This document shows positions 52,024 through 62,220 of a stretch of DNA of 64,000 bases, piece by piece. Origin of the DNA: Rhodococcus sp. Leaf247 (lineage in GTDB: Bacteria; Actinomycetota; Actinomycetes; Mycobacteriales; Mycobacteriaceae); the NCBI RefSeq assembly GCF_001426185.1, contig NZ_LMRP01000001.1:248483-312482 (forward strand). Reading direction: 5' to 3'. The notes beneath the pieces were generated by a model. It saw only the letters and a list, made by a program, of their open reading frames with translations, searched no databases and was not told where the DNA came from. The position numbers and the translations under genes are program-made. Position 1 is the first letter of the stretch, and the number at the start of each line of letters is the position of its first letter.

Positions 52024-52892
52024 ACAGCGAGTTCTACATTCCCGCGGTTCCCGGTGCCGGAGTCACCGTCACTCCGGAAAGCGCGGGATGGACCGAGTCC
52101 AGCTTGCGCACACTGCTTCTCGCACCCGGCGAGTCCGTCGACCTCACTTCCGACGACGACGAGATCATGGTGGTCCCACTCCAGGGATCCGCGACCGTCA
52201 CGTGCGGCACGGACGACGCCGCACTGGCCGGCCGCGCATCGGTGTTCGACGGGCCGTCGGACTTCGTCTATGTCGGACGCGACAGCAGTTACACGCTGCG
52301 CAGCGAGAGCGGTGGCCGTTTCGCTCTGTGCGGAGCGCGGGCGACGAAGACTCTGCCGTTCCGGTACGTCCCCGCGGCCGACGTCAGCGTCGAGTTGCGC
52401 GGCGCCGGGAACTGCAGCCGGCAGGTGCACAACTTCGGCACCGCCGACACCTTCGAGGCCGACTCGCTCATCGCGTGCGAGGTCATCACCCCGGGCGGCA
52501 ACTGGTCCTCCTACCCCGGCCACAAGCACGACGAGGAGACCGAGACCGAGTCGGCGCTCGAAGAGATCTACTACTTCGAGATCGACCGCGGCAGAGACGG
52601 TTCCGAGGGTTTCGGCTACCACCGCGTGTACGGCACCCCGGAGCGTCCCATCGAGGTGCTCGAAGAGGTGCGCACGGGTGACGTCGTCCTCGTCCCGCAC
52701 GGGTATCACGGGCCGTCCGTCGCGGCGCCCGGCTACCACATGTACTACCTGAACGTCATGGCCGGACCGGGCAGCGAACGCGCCTGGAAGATCGTCGACG
52801 ATCCGGACCACACCTGGATCCGCAGCACATGGGAGGGGCAGGACATCGATCCGCGCCTCCCGCTCGACACAGCGCACCGAAAAGGAGCATGA
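52020..52892 (+). CDS. iolB: 5-Deoxy-glucuronate isomerase
   Basis: A 290-residue cupin enzyme converting 5-deoxy-glucuronate to 2-deoxy-5-keto-gluconate. Two cupin halves; metal-site SSYPGHKHDEE (near residue 165) and EEIYYFEI, with HGYHGP near 223. Starts at GTG 52020 overlapping the aldolase stop. The next gene's first ATG overlaps its end. Confidence 0.93.
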   Translation: MNSEFYIPAVPGAGVTVTPESAGWTESSLRTLLLAPGESVDLTSDDDEIMVVPLQGSATVTCGTDDAALAGRASVFDGPSDFVYVGRDSSYTLRSESGGRFALCGARATKTLPFRYVPAADVSVELRGAGNCSRQVHNFGTADTFEADSLIACEVITPGGNWSSYPGHKHDEETETESALEEIYYFEIDRGRDGSEGFGYHRVYGTPERPIEVLEEVRTGDVVLVPHGYHGPSVAAPGYHMYYLNVMAGPGSERAWKIVDDPDHTWIRSTWEGQDIDPRLPLDTAHRKGA

Positions 52893-52894
52893 CG

Positions 52895-54847
52895 ATGGTG
52901 TCCACCGCACCGATGTCACAGAGCAAGACCGAGAACGCCGAGCCCACCGTGCACCTCACGGTGTCGCAGGCGATCGTGAAGTTCCTCGCGAACCAGTACG
53001 TCGAACGCGACGGTGAGCGGACCAAGTTCTTCGCCGGATGCTTCGGCATCTTCGGCCACGGCAACGTCGCCGGTCTCGGACAGGCGTTGCTGCAGGCCGA
53101 GATCGACGCGGTCGAGGCCGGAACCGAGCCCGAACTGCCGTACGTGTTGGGTCGCAACGAACAGGCGATGGTGCACAGCGCTGTCGGCTTCGCCCGTCAG
53201 AAGGACCGCCTGCAGACCTGGGCCGTCAGCGCGAGCGTCGGGCCCGGCTCGACGAACATGCTGACCGGCGCGGCTCTGGCGACTATCAACCGGTTGCCCG
53301 TCCTGCTGCTCCCTGCCGACACCTTCGCCACGCGCGCCTCCTCCCCCGTGCTGCAGGAACTCGAGCTCCCCTCCAGCGGCGACGTGACGGTCAACGATGC
53401 GTTCAAGCCGCTCTCGCGCTACTTCGACCGGGTGTGGCGTGCGGAGCAGCTGCCCGCCGCACTGCTCGGCGCCATGCGGGTCCTGACCGATCCCGTGGAG
53501 ACCGGCGCCGCCACGGTCGCAGTCCCGCAGGATGTCCAGGCCGAGGCACACGACTGGCCGGAGTCGTTCTTCGCACCGCGCACGTGGCACGTCGCCCGTC
53601 CGCTGCCCGAGCGGTCCGTCGTCTCGCGCGCCGCCGAGATCATCCGCTCGGCGAAGGCCCCGCTGATCGTCGCCGGTGGCGGCGTCATCTATTCCGGCGC
53701 CACGGACGCCCTCGCCTCGTTCGCCGCGCAGACCGGAATCCCCGTCGGCCAGAGTCAGGCCGGCAAGGGCTCCCTCGTCTACGACCATCCCCAGTCCGTC
53801 GGCGCCATCGGATCCACCGGAACGACAGCGGCCAACGCGCTGGCGACCGACGCCGACGTGGTCATCGGGATCGGTACGCGCTACAGCGATTTCACCAGTG
53901 CGTCCCGCACCGCGTTCACCAATCCGGACGTGAAGTTCGTCAACATCAACGTGGCGTCCATCGACTCGGTCAAGCAGGGCGGCTTGTCCGTCGTCGCCGA
54001 TGCCCGCGAGGCACTCGACGCCCTGTCCGAGGCGCTGGCCGGCCATGAGGTGAGCGCCGACTACAGCGCTCGCGTCACCGAACTCGCCGCCGAGTGGGAA
54101 CGCACGGTGTCCTCGGTGTACGCGGTCGACGACGACAACGTCGGGATGAACCAGAACCAGGTCATCGGTCTGACCAACTCGCTGTCGGACCCCCGCGACA
54201 TCGTCGTGTGCGCCGCCGGTTCCATGCCCGGAGATCTGCACAAGCTCTGGCGGACTCGCGATTCCAAGGGCTACCACGTCGAGTACGGGTTCTCCTGCAT
54301 GGGCTACGAGGTGGCCGGCGGCATCGGCGTCAAGATGGCCGCCCCGGACCGCGACGTGTTCGTGATGGTCGGCGACGGCAGCTACCTCATGATGGCCACC
54401 GAACTGGTGACCGCCGTGCAGGAGGGCGTCAAGGTCATCCTGGTGCTGGTCCAGAACCACGGATTCGCCTCCATCGGCTCGCTGTCGGAGCAACTGGGAT
54501 CCCAGCGGTTCGGTACCGCGTACCGCTACCGGTCCGAGTCGGGTCGACTCGACGGTGGCGTCCTGCCCGTCGATCTCGCGGCCAACGCTCAGAGCCTCGG
54601 CGCCGACGTCATCCGCGTGAACACTGCGGGTGGGTTCGCCGACGCCGTCAAGGTGGCCAAGGCAGCGGACCGCTGCACGGTCATCCATGTCGAGACCGAC
54701 CCGCTGATTCCCGCACCGGACAGCGAGTCGTGGTGGGACGTGCCCGTCAGCTCCACGTCGACCCTGCAGAGCACGCAGGACGCGTACGAGACCTACGCGG
54801 CGTGGAAGAAGATCCAGCGGCCGTACCTGCGACCGTCGGGCGACTGA
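52895..54847 (+). CDS. iolD: 3D-(3,5/4)-trihydroxycyclohexane-1,2-dione hydrolase
   Basis: A 650-residue thiamine-diphosphate enzyme that opens the inositol ring. The catalytic Glu region is near YVLGRNEQAMVHSAVG, with NMLTGAALATINRLPVLLLP, and the TPP motif GDGSYLMMAT...QNHG lies near residue 485. ATG 52895 was chosen because AAAGGAG stands 7 nt upstream; an ATG two codons earlier is too close to it. Last gene of the iolC operon. iolA is not present in the window. Confidence 0.94.
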   Translation: MVSTAPMSQSKTENAEPTVHLTVSQAIVKFLANQYVERDGERTKFFAGCFGIFGHGNVAGLGQALLQAEIDAVEAGTEPELPYVLGRNEQAMVHSAVGFARQKDRLQTWAVSASVGPGSTNMLTGAALATINRLPVLLLPADTFATRASSPVLQELELPSSGDVTVNDAFKPLSRYFDRVWRAEQLPAALLGAMRVLTDPVETGAATVAVPQDVQAEAHDWPESFFAPRTWHVARPLPERSVVSRAAEIIRSAKAPLIVAGGGVIYSGATDALASFAAQTGIPVGQSQAGKGSLVYDHPQSVGAIGSTGTTAANALATDADVVIGIGTRYSDFTSASRTAFTNPDVKFVNINVASIDSVKQGGLSVVADAREALDALSEALAGHEVSADYSARVTELAAEWERTVSSVYAVDDDNVGMNQNQVIGLTNSLSDPRDIVVCAAGSMPGDLHKLWRTRDSKGYHVEYGFSCMGYEVAGGIGVKMAAPDRDVFVMVGDGSYLMMATELVTAVQEGVKVILVLVQNHGFASIGSLSEQLGSQRFGTAYRYRSESGRLDGGVLPVDLAANAQSLGADVIRVNTAGGFADAVKVAKAADRCTVIHVETDPLIPAPDSESWWDVPVSSTSTLQSTQDAYETYAAWKKIQRPYLRPSGD

Positions 54848-54879
54848 CCATCGGGAGCCACCTCGTAGGGTGAGCGGTG

Positions 54880-56268
54880 ATGAACACCTCACACCGGCGC
54901 CACCCGCGAGTACGGCGGTCCGCAGTCACCATCGCTGCAGTGGCGGTCCTCGCAGGTCTGCCGCTGGGTGTGTCGGGTGTCGCCGGGGCTCAGCCTCCGG
55001 CGACACCGACGTCGACACCGTTCCGCACGCCCGACACGGACGCATGTCCGCACCGTGACGTCCCCCCGCCGGCCATCGACGCGTCCGAGGTGCCGCTGCC
55101 CGGCGACGCCGATCCCGCGCCGGTCCCGGTGCCCGATCGGGCCGTCGGTGGCGACGAACTCGCGGCGTGCGGGGTGATCACCGCGGATGCAGCACCCCCG
55201 CTTCCCGCCGACATCTCCGCTGCGGGATGGGTTCTGACCGATCTCGATACCGGCACCGTGATCGCCGCCAAGGACCCCCACGGTCGGTATCGCCCCGCCT
55301 CGACCATCAAGGTTCTGCTCGCGCTCGTCGCTCTCGACGAACTCGACCTCGATCGCACCGTCACGGCCACCGAGGACGACGCGCAGGCCGAGGGCAGTGC
55401 CGTCGGCATCGGCAAGGGCGGCGTCTACAGCGTGCGGCAACTCCTGCAGGGACTCGTCATGGCGTCGGGAAACGATGCGGCGCATGCCATTGCGGTGCAG
55501 TTGGGCGGTCTGGACCGGGCTGTCGACAAGATGAACGCGAAGGCGCGCGACCTCGGCGCCACCGACACGCGCACCGCCTCGCCCTCGGGCCTCGACGGAC
55601 CCGGCATGGCGTGCTCGCCGTACGACCTGGCGTTGATCTTCCGTGCAGCGATGGACAATCCGGTCTTCGCGGAACTGGTTGCCACGGAGTCCGTTCCGTT
55701 CCCCGGGTACCCGAAGGACTCGTCGAAGCCGGACAATCCGTCCCGGCCGGACGAACCCGGTGTGCCCGTGAATCCCGATCTCGAACTCAACGAGGACCGG
55801 CCGGGTTTCGTGTTGGCGAGTGACAATGCCCTGCTGTTCAACTACCCGGATGCCCTCGGCGGCAAGAACGGCTACACAGACGACGCACGCCAGACCTTCG
55901 TCGGGGCGGCCGAGCGTGGCGGACGCCGACTCGCCGTCTCGCTGATGAACGCCGACGTCCTCCCGATCAGACCGTGGGAACAGGCAGCGCGCTTACTCGA
56001 TTACGGCTTCGCGCAACCCGTCTCGACCGGAGTCGGCACGTTGGTGTCCCCCGGCGACACCGACGCGGCGACCGACGACGAGACGACACGCACCCCGACG
56101 ACCGCCGTTCCGCCCGGGAATCGGCTGTCGACGGATGCGCGGGGCGGCGCCTACCCGGGAGTGACCGACGACAACGACACCGCCATCCGAGTCGGCGTGG
56201 GCGCGCTCGGTCTGATCGTCGTCGTGGGCCTGGTGCTGTGGGCGCGGCGGCTCACGCGACGCCCCTGA
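54880..56268 (+). CDS. dacB1: D-alanyl-D-alanine carboxypeptidase (PBP5-type)
   Basis: A 462-residue peptidoglycan carboxypeptidase. Signal peptide (residues 1-36, ending VAGAQ), Pro-rich stalk (~38-90), then the S11 domain with Ser141-T-I-Lys144, Ser196-G-N and K329-N-G (third motif KTG-like). The C-terminus has a Thr/Pro stalk and a final hydrophobic helix (VGVGALGLIVVVGLVLWA) with basic tail, anchoring it outside the membrane. Same position as M. tuberculosis dacB1 beside the YihY and trpS genes. Confidence 0.92.
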   Translation: MNTSHRRHPRVRRSAVTIAAVAVLAGLPLGVSGVAGAQPPATPTSTPFRTPDTDACPHRDVPPPAIDASEVPLPGDADPAPVPVPDRAVGGDELAACGVITADAAPPLPADISAAGWVLTDLDTGTVIAAKDPHGRYRPASTIKVLLALVALDELDLDRTVTATEDDAQAEGSAVGIGKGGVYSVRQLLQGLVMASGNDAAHAIAVQLGGLDRAVDKMNAKARDLGATDTRTASPSGLDGPGMACSPYDLALIFRAAMDNPVFAELVATESVPFPGYPKDSSKPDNPSRPDEPGVPVNPDLELNEDRPGFVLASDNALLFNYPDALGGKNGYTDDARQTFVGAAERGGRRLAVSLMNADVLPIRPWEQAARLLDYGFAQPVSTGVGTLVSPGDTDAATDDETTRTPTTAVPPGNRLSTDARGGAYPGVTDDNDTAIRVGVGALGLIVVVGLVLWARRLTRRP

Positions 56269-56284
56269 AGGGCGCGCCGTCGTG

Positions 56285-57307
56285 TCAGCGCCTGCGGCGG
56301 TCCCGCCACCCACCGATGCCCAGCAGAGTGACGACGCCGGCGCCGACGAGCGCCGCTGCACCCGCCGGCGACACACCCTCACGGACGATGACCTGCGGGG
56401 AGATCACGGCACTGTCCGGCACCGGTGTCGACGCGAGCGCCAGGTTCTCCGTCGCCGTCGCAGCCCAGGCGGTGGAGAAGAGCAGGAAGCGCGAGGTGGT
56501 GAACGCGAACACCAGGATGCCGATGATGGGACCGAAGGTCGCACCGGCCGGACCGGACGTCACGCTCTCGAGGTAGACGGCGCCGACCTGCTTGAAGATC
56601 TCGAAGACGACGGCGGCCATCAGCGCAGCACGCGCCGCGCTGCGCACGGTGACGGGTTCACGGGGAAGGCGGGCGATGACCCAGACGAACAATGCCCAGG
56701 TCGCCGCGATGGCCAGGACGAACGAGACGATCTGCACGGCGACACCGACACCCGGAATACCGTCGAGTCCGACGTAGCGCAGCAGCGTCGGCAGGATGGA
56801 CCCGCTGGCCAGCGCGGAGAGTCCGAGGGAGATCACCAGGGCCAGTCCGAGGCCGACGAGCGCGCCGAAGTCCTTGACCTTGGTGGACAGGAAACTGCCC
56901 GCCTCGTGCGGGGTCTCCCACATCGCGGTGAGCGCTTCCCGGAGATTGGCCGTCCATCCCAGTCCCGCGTACAGGGCGCCGAGCAGTCCGATGACGCCGA
57001 CGCTGGCACGCGACTCGATCGCCGTCTCGACCAGGTCGTTGATCGTGGTGCCGAAGCTACCGGGCACGTTCTCGGAGATCTGAGTCTGCAGTTCCGTCAA
57101 CAGTTCGGGTCTCGATGCCAGCACGAACCCGATGATCGCGAACGCCACCATCAGCAGCGGGAACAGGGCCAGCACACTGAAATAGGTGATGCCGGCCGCG
57201 TAGTAGTCGCCCTTCTGGCTCTGGTAGACGGACCCCGCTCGCGCGAGATGGTCGAACCAGGGCCATTCACGCCGGCGTCGTTCGATGATCGCTGCGAAGT
57301 CCGGCAT
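56285..57307 (-). CDS. YihY/BrkB-family inner-membrane protein
   Basis: A 340-residue polytopic protein with about six hydrophobic segments and the family's AAGITYFSVLALFPLL at residues ~37-52. GWTANLREALTAMW is also characteristic. A last helix (SPAGAAALVGAGVVTLLGIG) ends in RDRRRR. Once called ribonuclease BN in error; its function is unknown, possibly transport or envelope. Starts 5 nt after the trpS stop, so both are likely co-transcribed, as in mycobacteria (Rv3335c-trpS). Confidence 0.9.
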   Translation of the reverse strand: MPDFAAIIERRRREWPWFDHLARAGSVYQSQKGDYYAAGITYFSVLALFPLLMVAFAIIGFVLASRPELLTELQTQISENVPGSFGTTINDLVETAIESRASVGVIGLLGALYAGLGWTANLREALTAMWETPHEAGSFLSTKVKDFGALVGLGLALVISLGLSALASGSILPTLLRYVGLDGIPGVGVAVQIVSFVLAIAATWALFVWVIARLPREPVTVRSAARAALMAAVVFEIFKQVGAVYLESVTSGPAGATFGPIIGILVFAFTTSRFLLFSTAWAATATENLALASTPVPDSAVISPQVIVREGVSPAGAAALVGAGVVTLLGIGGWRDRRRR

Positions 57308-57312
57308 GGAGC

Positions 57313-58359
<1,047 letters not shown>

Positions 58360-58397
58360 CTACAGATTCAATCACCTCCGCCCGTAACGTCTGCGCG

Positions 58398-59444
58398 ATG
58401 ACTCCCGAACACGACAGCGACAACCGCGCGACCTCCTCCCCCGACGCCGTGACCATCGGATCCGCCCCGGGGATCGAGGTCGACGTCCTGCCCTTCGGTG
58501 CCACCCTTCAGCGCATGTCCGTCACCGGTGGAGACGGACGACGTCGTGACGTGCTGGTCGGTGTCGCGGACGAGTCGGGGCTCCGCGCCTCGGGCGATTA
58601 CCTCGGCTCCACCGTGGGCCGCTACGCCAATCGGATCGCCGGGGGACGCTTCGAGCTCGACGGCACCGATGTCGAGGTGACACTCAACGACGGGGACAAC
58701 CACCTGCACGGCGGGATCGACGGTTTCGACTCCCGCACATGGACCGTCGTCGATCGTTCCGCGGACTCGGTAGAGCTCGAGCTGGTCAGCCCGGACGGCG
58801 ACCAGGGATACCCCGGCGAGCTGCGCGTCCGAGCGCGCGTCACGGCGGGACCGTCCACGGTGCGCCTGGAACTCGTCGCCGTGACGGACAAGCCGACCGT
58901 GGTCAATCTGACCAACCACGCGTACTTCGATCTGGCAGGTGAGGGCATCGACGACCACACGCTGCAGGTGGACGCGGCTGCCTTCGTTCCGGTGGACTCC
59001 GCGGGCATCCCGACCGGGGGCACTGCCGAGCTGAGCGGGACGGCACTGGACCTGCGCACACCACGTCGCCTCGGCGACGTCTCCCGCGCGGACGACCCCC
59101 ACGTCCTCGCGACACGGGGCGTCGATCACAACTACGTCCTCGACGGCGACCTCGGCGGCGACGGATTGCGCCGGGCCGCTCGACTGATCTCCGACGTCTC
59201 CGCGACCTCGCTGGAGATCTGGACCGATCAGCCCGGACTGCAGGTGTACACGGGCAACTTCCTGGACGGGAGCACCGTCTCCCGTCGGGGACGCGCGATC
59301 CGCCAGGGAGACGGGATCGCTCTCGAGCCTCAACTGTTCCCCGACAGCCCGCATCACGACACGTTCCCGTCCGCGGTGCTGCGCCCGGGCGAGACCTACC
59401 GGTGGGTCACCGAGTACCGATTCGGCAGCGCCGACGGACTCTGA
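58398..59444 (+). CDS. galM: Aldose 1-epimerase
   Basis: A 348-residue mutarotase interconverting sugar anomers. STVGRYANRIAGGRFELDG near residue 72, LTNHAYFDLAG with the catalytic His near 175, GVDHNYVLDG near 240 and the C-terminal catalytic Glu in ALEPQLFPDS. Located just before the ytf sugar importer, whose galactofuranose ligand must change ring form, so a joint role is likely. Confidence 0.92.
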   Translation: MTPEHDSDNRATSSPDAVTIGSAPGIEVDVLPFGATLQRMSVTGGDGRRRDVLVGVADESGLRASGDYLGSTVGRYANRIAGGRFELDGTDVEVTLNDGDNHLHGGIDGFDSRTWTVVDRSADSVELELVSPDGDQGYPGELRVRARVTAGPSTVRLELVAVTDKPTVVNLTNHAYFDLAGEGIDDHTLQVDAAAFVPVDSAGIPTGGTAELSGTALDLRTPRRLGDVSRADDPHVLATRGVDHNYVLDGDLGGDGLRRAARLISDVSATSLEIWTDQPGLQVYTGNFLDGSTVSRRGRAIRQGDGIALEPQLFPDSPHHDTFPSAVLRPGETYRWVTEYRFGSADGL

Positions 59445-59455
59445 ACAGGGCGCCG

Positions 59456-59471
59456 ATGTGAGCGTTCACAT
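59456..59471. promoter_or_regulatory. LacI-type operator before ytfQ (distal)
   Basis: ATGTGAGCGTTCACAT, a 16-bp palindrome with perfect six-base arms, just after the galM stop and 100 nt before the ytfQ ATG. Confidence 0.7.
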
Positions 59472-59498
59472 TTCTCTTGGTCAATGTTTGCCAAAGCC

Positions 59499-59527
59499 TT
59501 GACGCGGTCCAATGTTAACGCTCACAC
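59499..59527 (+). promoter_or_regulatory. ytfQ promoter region with LacI-type sites
   Basis: TTGACGCGGTCCAA (59499-59512) resembles the operators at 46907 and 47006 at 12 of 14 positions and contains a TTGACG -35-like hexamer. It is followed by ATGTTAACGCTCACAC (59512-59527), a variant of the palindrome at 59456 in the opposite orientation. No clear -10 hexamer is seen. Confidence 0.55.
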
Positions 59528-59570
59528 TCTGTGTCACGCGTCACACGAGGTGGCGACGACGGAGGAGAAC

Positions 59571-60560
59571 ATGATGGCGTCGAAGAAGGTCGTAGCGGCG
59601 AGTGTGCTGTTGGTGAGCGGAGCCTTGGCCCTGAGTGCGTGCGGTAGTAGCGGTGGTGATTCCTCGAGCGGCGGAACGGTGCTCGGCTTCTCCCAGGTGG
59701 GTGCGGAGAGCGGCTGGCGGACCGCGAACACGACGTCCATCCAGAGCGCGGCGACGGACGCCGGCGTCGACCTCAAGTTCTCCGACGCCCAGCAGAAGCA
59801 GGAGAACCAGATCAAGGCGATCCGCACCTACATCCAGCAGAAAGTGGATGTCATCGCCTTCAGCCCCGTGGTCGAGACCGGGTGGGAACCCGTCCTGCAG
59901 GAAGCCAAGCGCGCCAATATCCCCGTGATCCTCACCGACCGTTCGGTCGACACCACCGACGAGTCTCTCTACGCCACCTTCCTCGGCTCCGACTTCGTCG
60001 CCGAGGGCGTCAAGGCCGGCGACTGGCTCGTGCAGAACAGCGCGACGTCCGACGTGAACGCCGACGGCCGCATCAACGTCGTCGAACTCGAGGGCACCAC
60101 CGGCGCAGCACCGGCGATCGACCGCGCCGAGGGCTTCCGCGACGCCATTTCCTCTCAGCCGTCCATCTCCATCTCCGCGTCGCAGACCGGTGACTTCACG
60201 CGTGACGGCGGCAAGCAGGTCATGGAGTCGTTCCTCAACTCCGACAAGAACATCGACGTCGTCTACTCCCACAACGACGACATGGGCCTCGGTGCCATCG
60301 AAGCCATCGAGGCAGCCGGACTCGTCCCCGGAAAGGACATCAAGATCATCACCGTCGACGCGGTGAAGGACGGCATGCAGGCACTCGCCGACGGCAAGAT
60401 CGACTTCATCGTCGAGTGCAACCCGCTGCTCGGACCGCAATTGATGGACCTGACGAAGAAGGTCGTCAACGGCGAAGAGGTGCCCAAGCGCGTTGTCACC
60501 GAGGAGACCACGTTCACCCGCGACCAGGCAGCATCCGTGCTCGCCGACCGCCAGTACTGA
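59571..60560 (+). CDS. ytfQ: Galactofuranose-type ABC transporter substrate-binding protein
   Basis: A 329-residue lipoprotein (ALSACGSS, Cys at ~24). The mature part follows Escherichia coli YtfQ closely: GFSQVGAESGWR, QQKQENQIKAIR, PVVETGWEPVL, ILTDRSVD, DFTRDGGKQVMES and YSHNDDMGLGAIEAI. It captures galactofuranose and related sugars outside the membrane and delivers them to YtfT/YjfF. ATG 59571 has GGAGGAG 4 nt upstream. Two operators precede it. Confidence 0.92.
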   Translation: MMASKKVVAASVLLVSGALALSACGSSGGDSSSGGTVLGFSQVGAESGWRTANTTSIQSAATDAGVDLKFSDAQQKQENQIKAIRTYIQQKVDVIAFSPVVETGWEPVLQEAKRANIPVILTDRSVDTTDESLYATFLGSDFVAEGVKAGDWLVQNSATSDVNADGRINVVELEGTTGAAPAIDRAEGFRDAISSQPSISISASQTGDFTRDGGKQVMESFLNSDKNIDVVYSHNDDMGLGAIEAIEAAGLVPGKDIKIITVDAVKDGMQALADGKIDFIVECNPLLGPQLMDLTKKVVNGEEVPKRVVTEETTFTRDQAASVLADRQY

Positions 60561-60561
60561 C

Positions 60562-62220
60562 ATGAGCATGGAGGTGATCGTTCCGCCGCGCTCGACGGCC
60601 ACAGCGCCGATCGTGGAGATGAAGGACATCTCCATCACGTTCGGAGCCGTTCGCGCCCTCGACGGTGTCTCTCTCCGCCTGTTCCCGGGAGAGGTGCACT
60701 CGTTGATGGGCGAGAACGGAGCCGGCAAGTCCACCCTGATCAAGGCCCTGACCGGGGTCTACTCGATCGACAGCGGCACCGTGACGGTCGGCGGGACGCA
60801 GCAGGAGTTCGCGACTCCCGCCGCCGCGCAGGCCGCCGGTATCAGCACCGTCTACCAGGAAGTGAACCTGCTCCCGAACCTCACGGTCGCGGAGAACATG
60901 TTGCTCGGACGCGAACCGCGTCGCGCCGACAGGTTCTCCGCGGCGCCGGCAGCCGTGCGCTCGGCACTCCGAGCGATCGGCGGCATCGATACCCGCGCGA
61001 TGAACCGCCGCGCCCGCGCCACACTCGATCGCCTCGGGCTCGACGTGGACCCGTCATCGGTCCTCGGCGATCACCCCATCGCGGTCCAGCAGCTGATCGC
61101 GATCGCCCGCGCCGTCGACGTCGACGCCCGCGTGCTGATCCTCGACGAGCCGACGTCGAGCCTGGACAAGGACGAGGTCGAGACGCTCTACGGCGTCATC
61201 GAACGACTGCGGTCCGCCGGCACCGCCGTCGTCTTCGTCTCCCACTTCCTCGATCAGATCTACCGGATCGCCGATCGGATGACGATCCTGCGCAACGGCC
61301 GCTTCGTCGAGGAACGCATGGTGGCCGATACCTCGCAGTTGCACCTGGTCCAGCTGATGATCGGGCGCGAGCTCGATCTGCTCGACAGGCTGGACGACCG
61401 CGCACCCGTCGTCGTCGATCCCTCCAGCGAACCGGTGATGGAAGTGCTCGGCGTGGGACGCAAAGGTGCCCTCGAGGCCACCGACCTGCGCCTGTACGCC
61501 GGGCAGGTCGTCGGCGTCGCCGGGCTACTGGGATCCGGGCGCACCGAGCTCGCCCGACTTCTCGGCGGTGCCGACCGTTCCGACAGCGGATCCATGACCG
61601 TGCATGCCGTCTCGCGGCGGTTCCGCACCCCGCGCAACGCCGTCGATCAGCGGGTCGCGCTCACCAGCGAGGACCGCAAGGCGGACGGTGTCGTCGGCGA
61701 CCTCACGGTGGCCGACAACATGATGCTCGCTCTGCAGGCGAAGCGAGGCTGGATGCGACCCATCCCCCGCTCCCTGCGCGCTCGGTTGGTGCAGGAGTAC
61801 ATCACCGCACTCGACATCCGACCCAGCGATCCGGATGCGTTGATGCGCAACCTGTCCGGCGGCAACCAGCAGAAGGTGCTGCTCGCCCGGTGGCTCGTCA
61901 CCGAACCGGAACTGCTGATCCTGGACGAACCCACCCGCGGGATCGACATCGGCGCCAAGGCCCAGATCCAGTCGCTCGTCGCCGATCTCGCGTCGCGCGG
62001 AATGTCCGTCGTGTTCATCTCCGCCGAGCTCGAGGAAATCCTGCGGCTCAGCGATCGCATCGTGGTCATGCGCGATCACCGCAAGATCGACGAACGCGTC
62101 AACGACGGCGTATCCGTCGGTGACGTTCTCGCCACCATCGCCGCCGGTACACGCACCGACGAGGTCGTCGAGACCACCTCGGCGCCTGTCGACGCCGCAG
62201 ACAGGAGCCTCGCACCGTGA
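60562..62220 (+). CDS. ytfR: Galactofuranose-type ABC transporter ATPase
   Basis: A 552-residue two-domain CUT2 ATPase. First domain: Walker A GENGAGKST and Walker B VLILDEPTSSLD. The first signature is degenerate (GDHPIAVQQL). Second domain: degenerate Walker A (GSGRTEL) but signature NLSGGNQQKV and Walker B LILDEPTRGID, as is usual for RbsA-type proteins. ATG 60562 begins 1 nt after the ytfQ stop, and the end overlaps ytfT by 4 nt. Confidence 0.93.
   Translation: MSMEVIVPPRSTATAPIVEMKDISITFGAVRALDGVSLRLFPGEVHSLMGENGAGKSTLIKALTGVYSIDSGTVTVGGTQQEFATPAAAQAAGISTVYQEVNLLPNLTVAENMLLGREPRRADRFSAAPAAVRSALRAIGGIDTRAMNRRARATLDRLGLDVDPSSVLGDHPIAVQQLIAIARAVDVDARVLILDEPTSSLDKDEVETLYGVIERLRSAGTAVVFVSHFLDQIYRIADRMTILRNGRFVEERMVADTSQLHLVQLMIGRELDLLDRLDDRAPVVVDPSSEPVMEVLGVGRKGALEATDLRLYAGQVVGVAGLLGSGRTELARLLGGADRSDSGSMTVHAVSRRFRTPRNAVDQRVALTSEDRKADGVVGDLTVADNMMLALQAKRGWMRPIPRSLRARLVQEYITALDIRPSDPDALMRNLSGGNQQKVLLARWLVTEPELLILDEPTRGIDIGAKAQIQSLVADLASRGMSVVFISAELEEILRLSDRIVVMRDHRKIDERVNDGVSVGDVLATIAAGTRTDEVVETTSAPVDAADRSLAP

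Noticed and set aside
52916..54892. Minus-strand ORF of 658 codons opposite iolD
   Set aside because: Exact antisense of a clear iolD gene, with no domain and no ribosome site.
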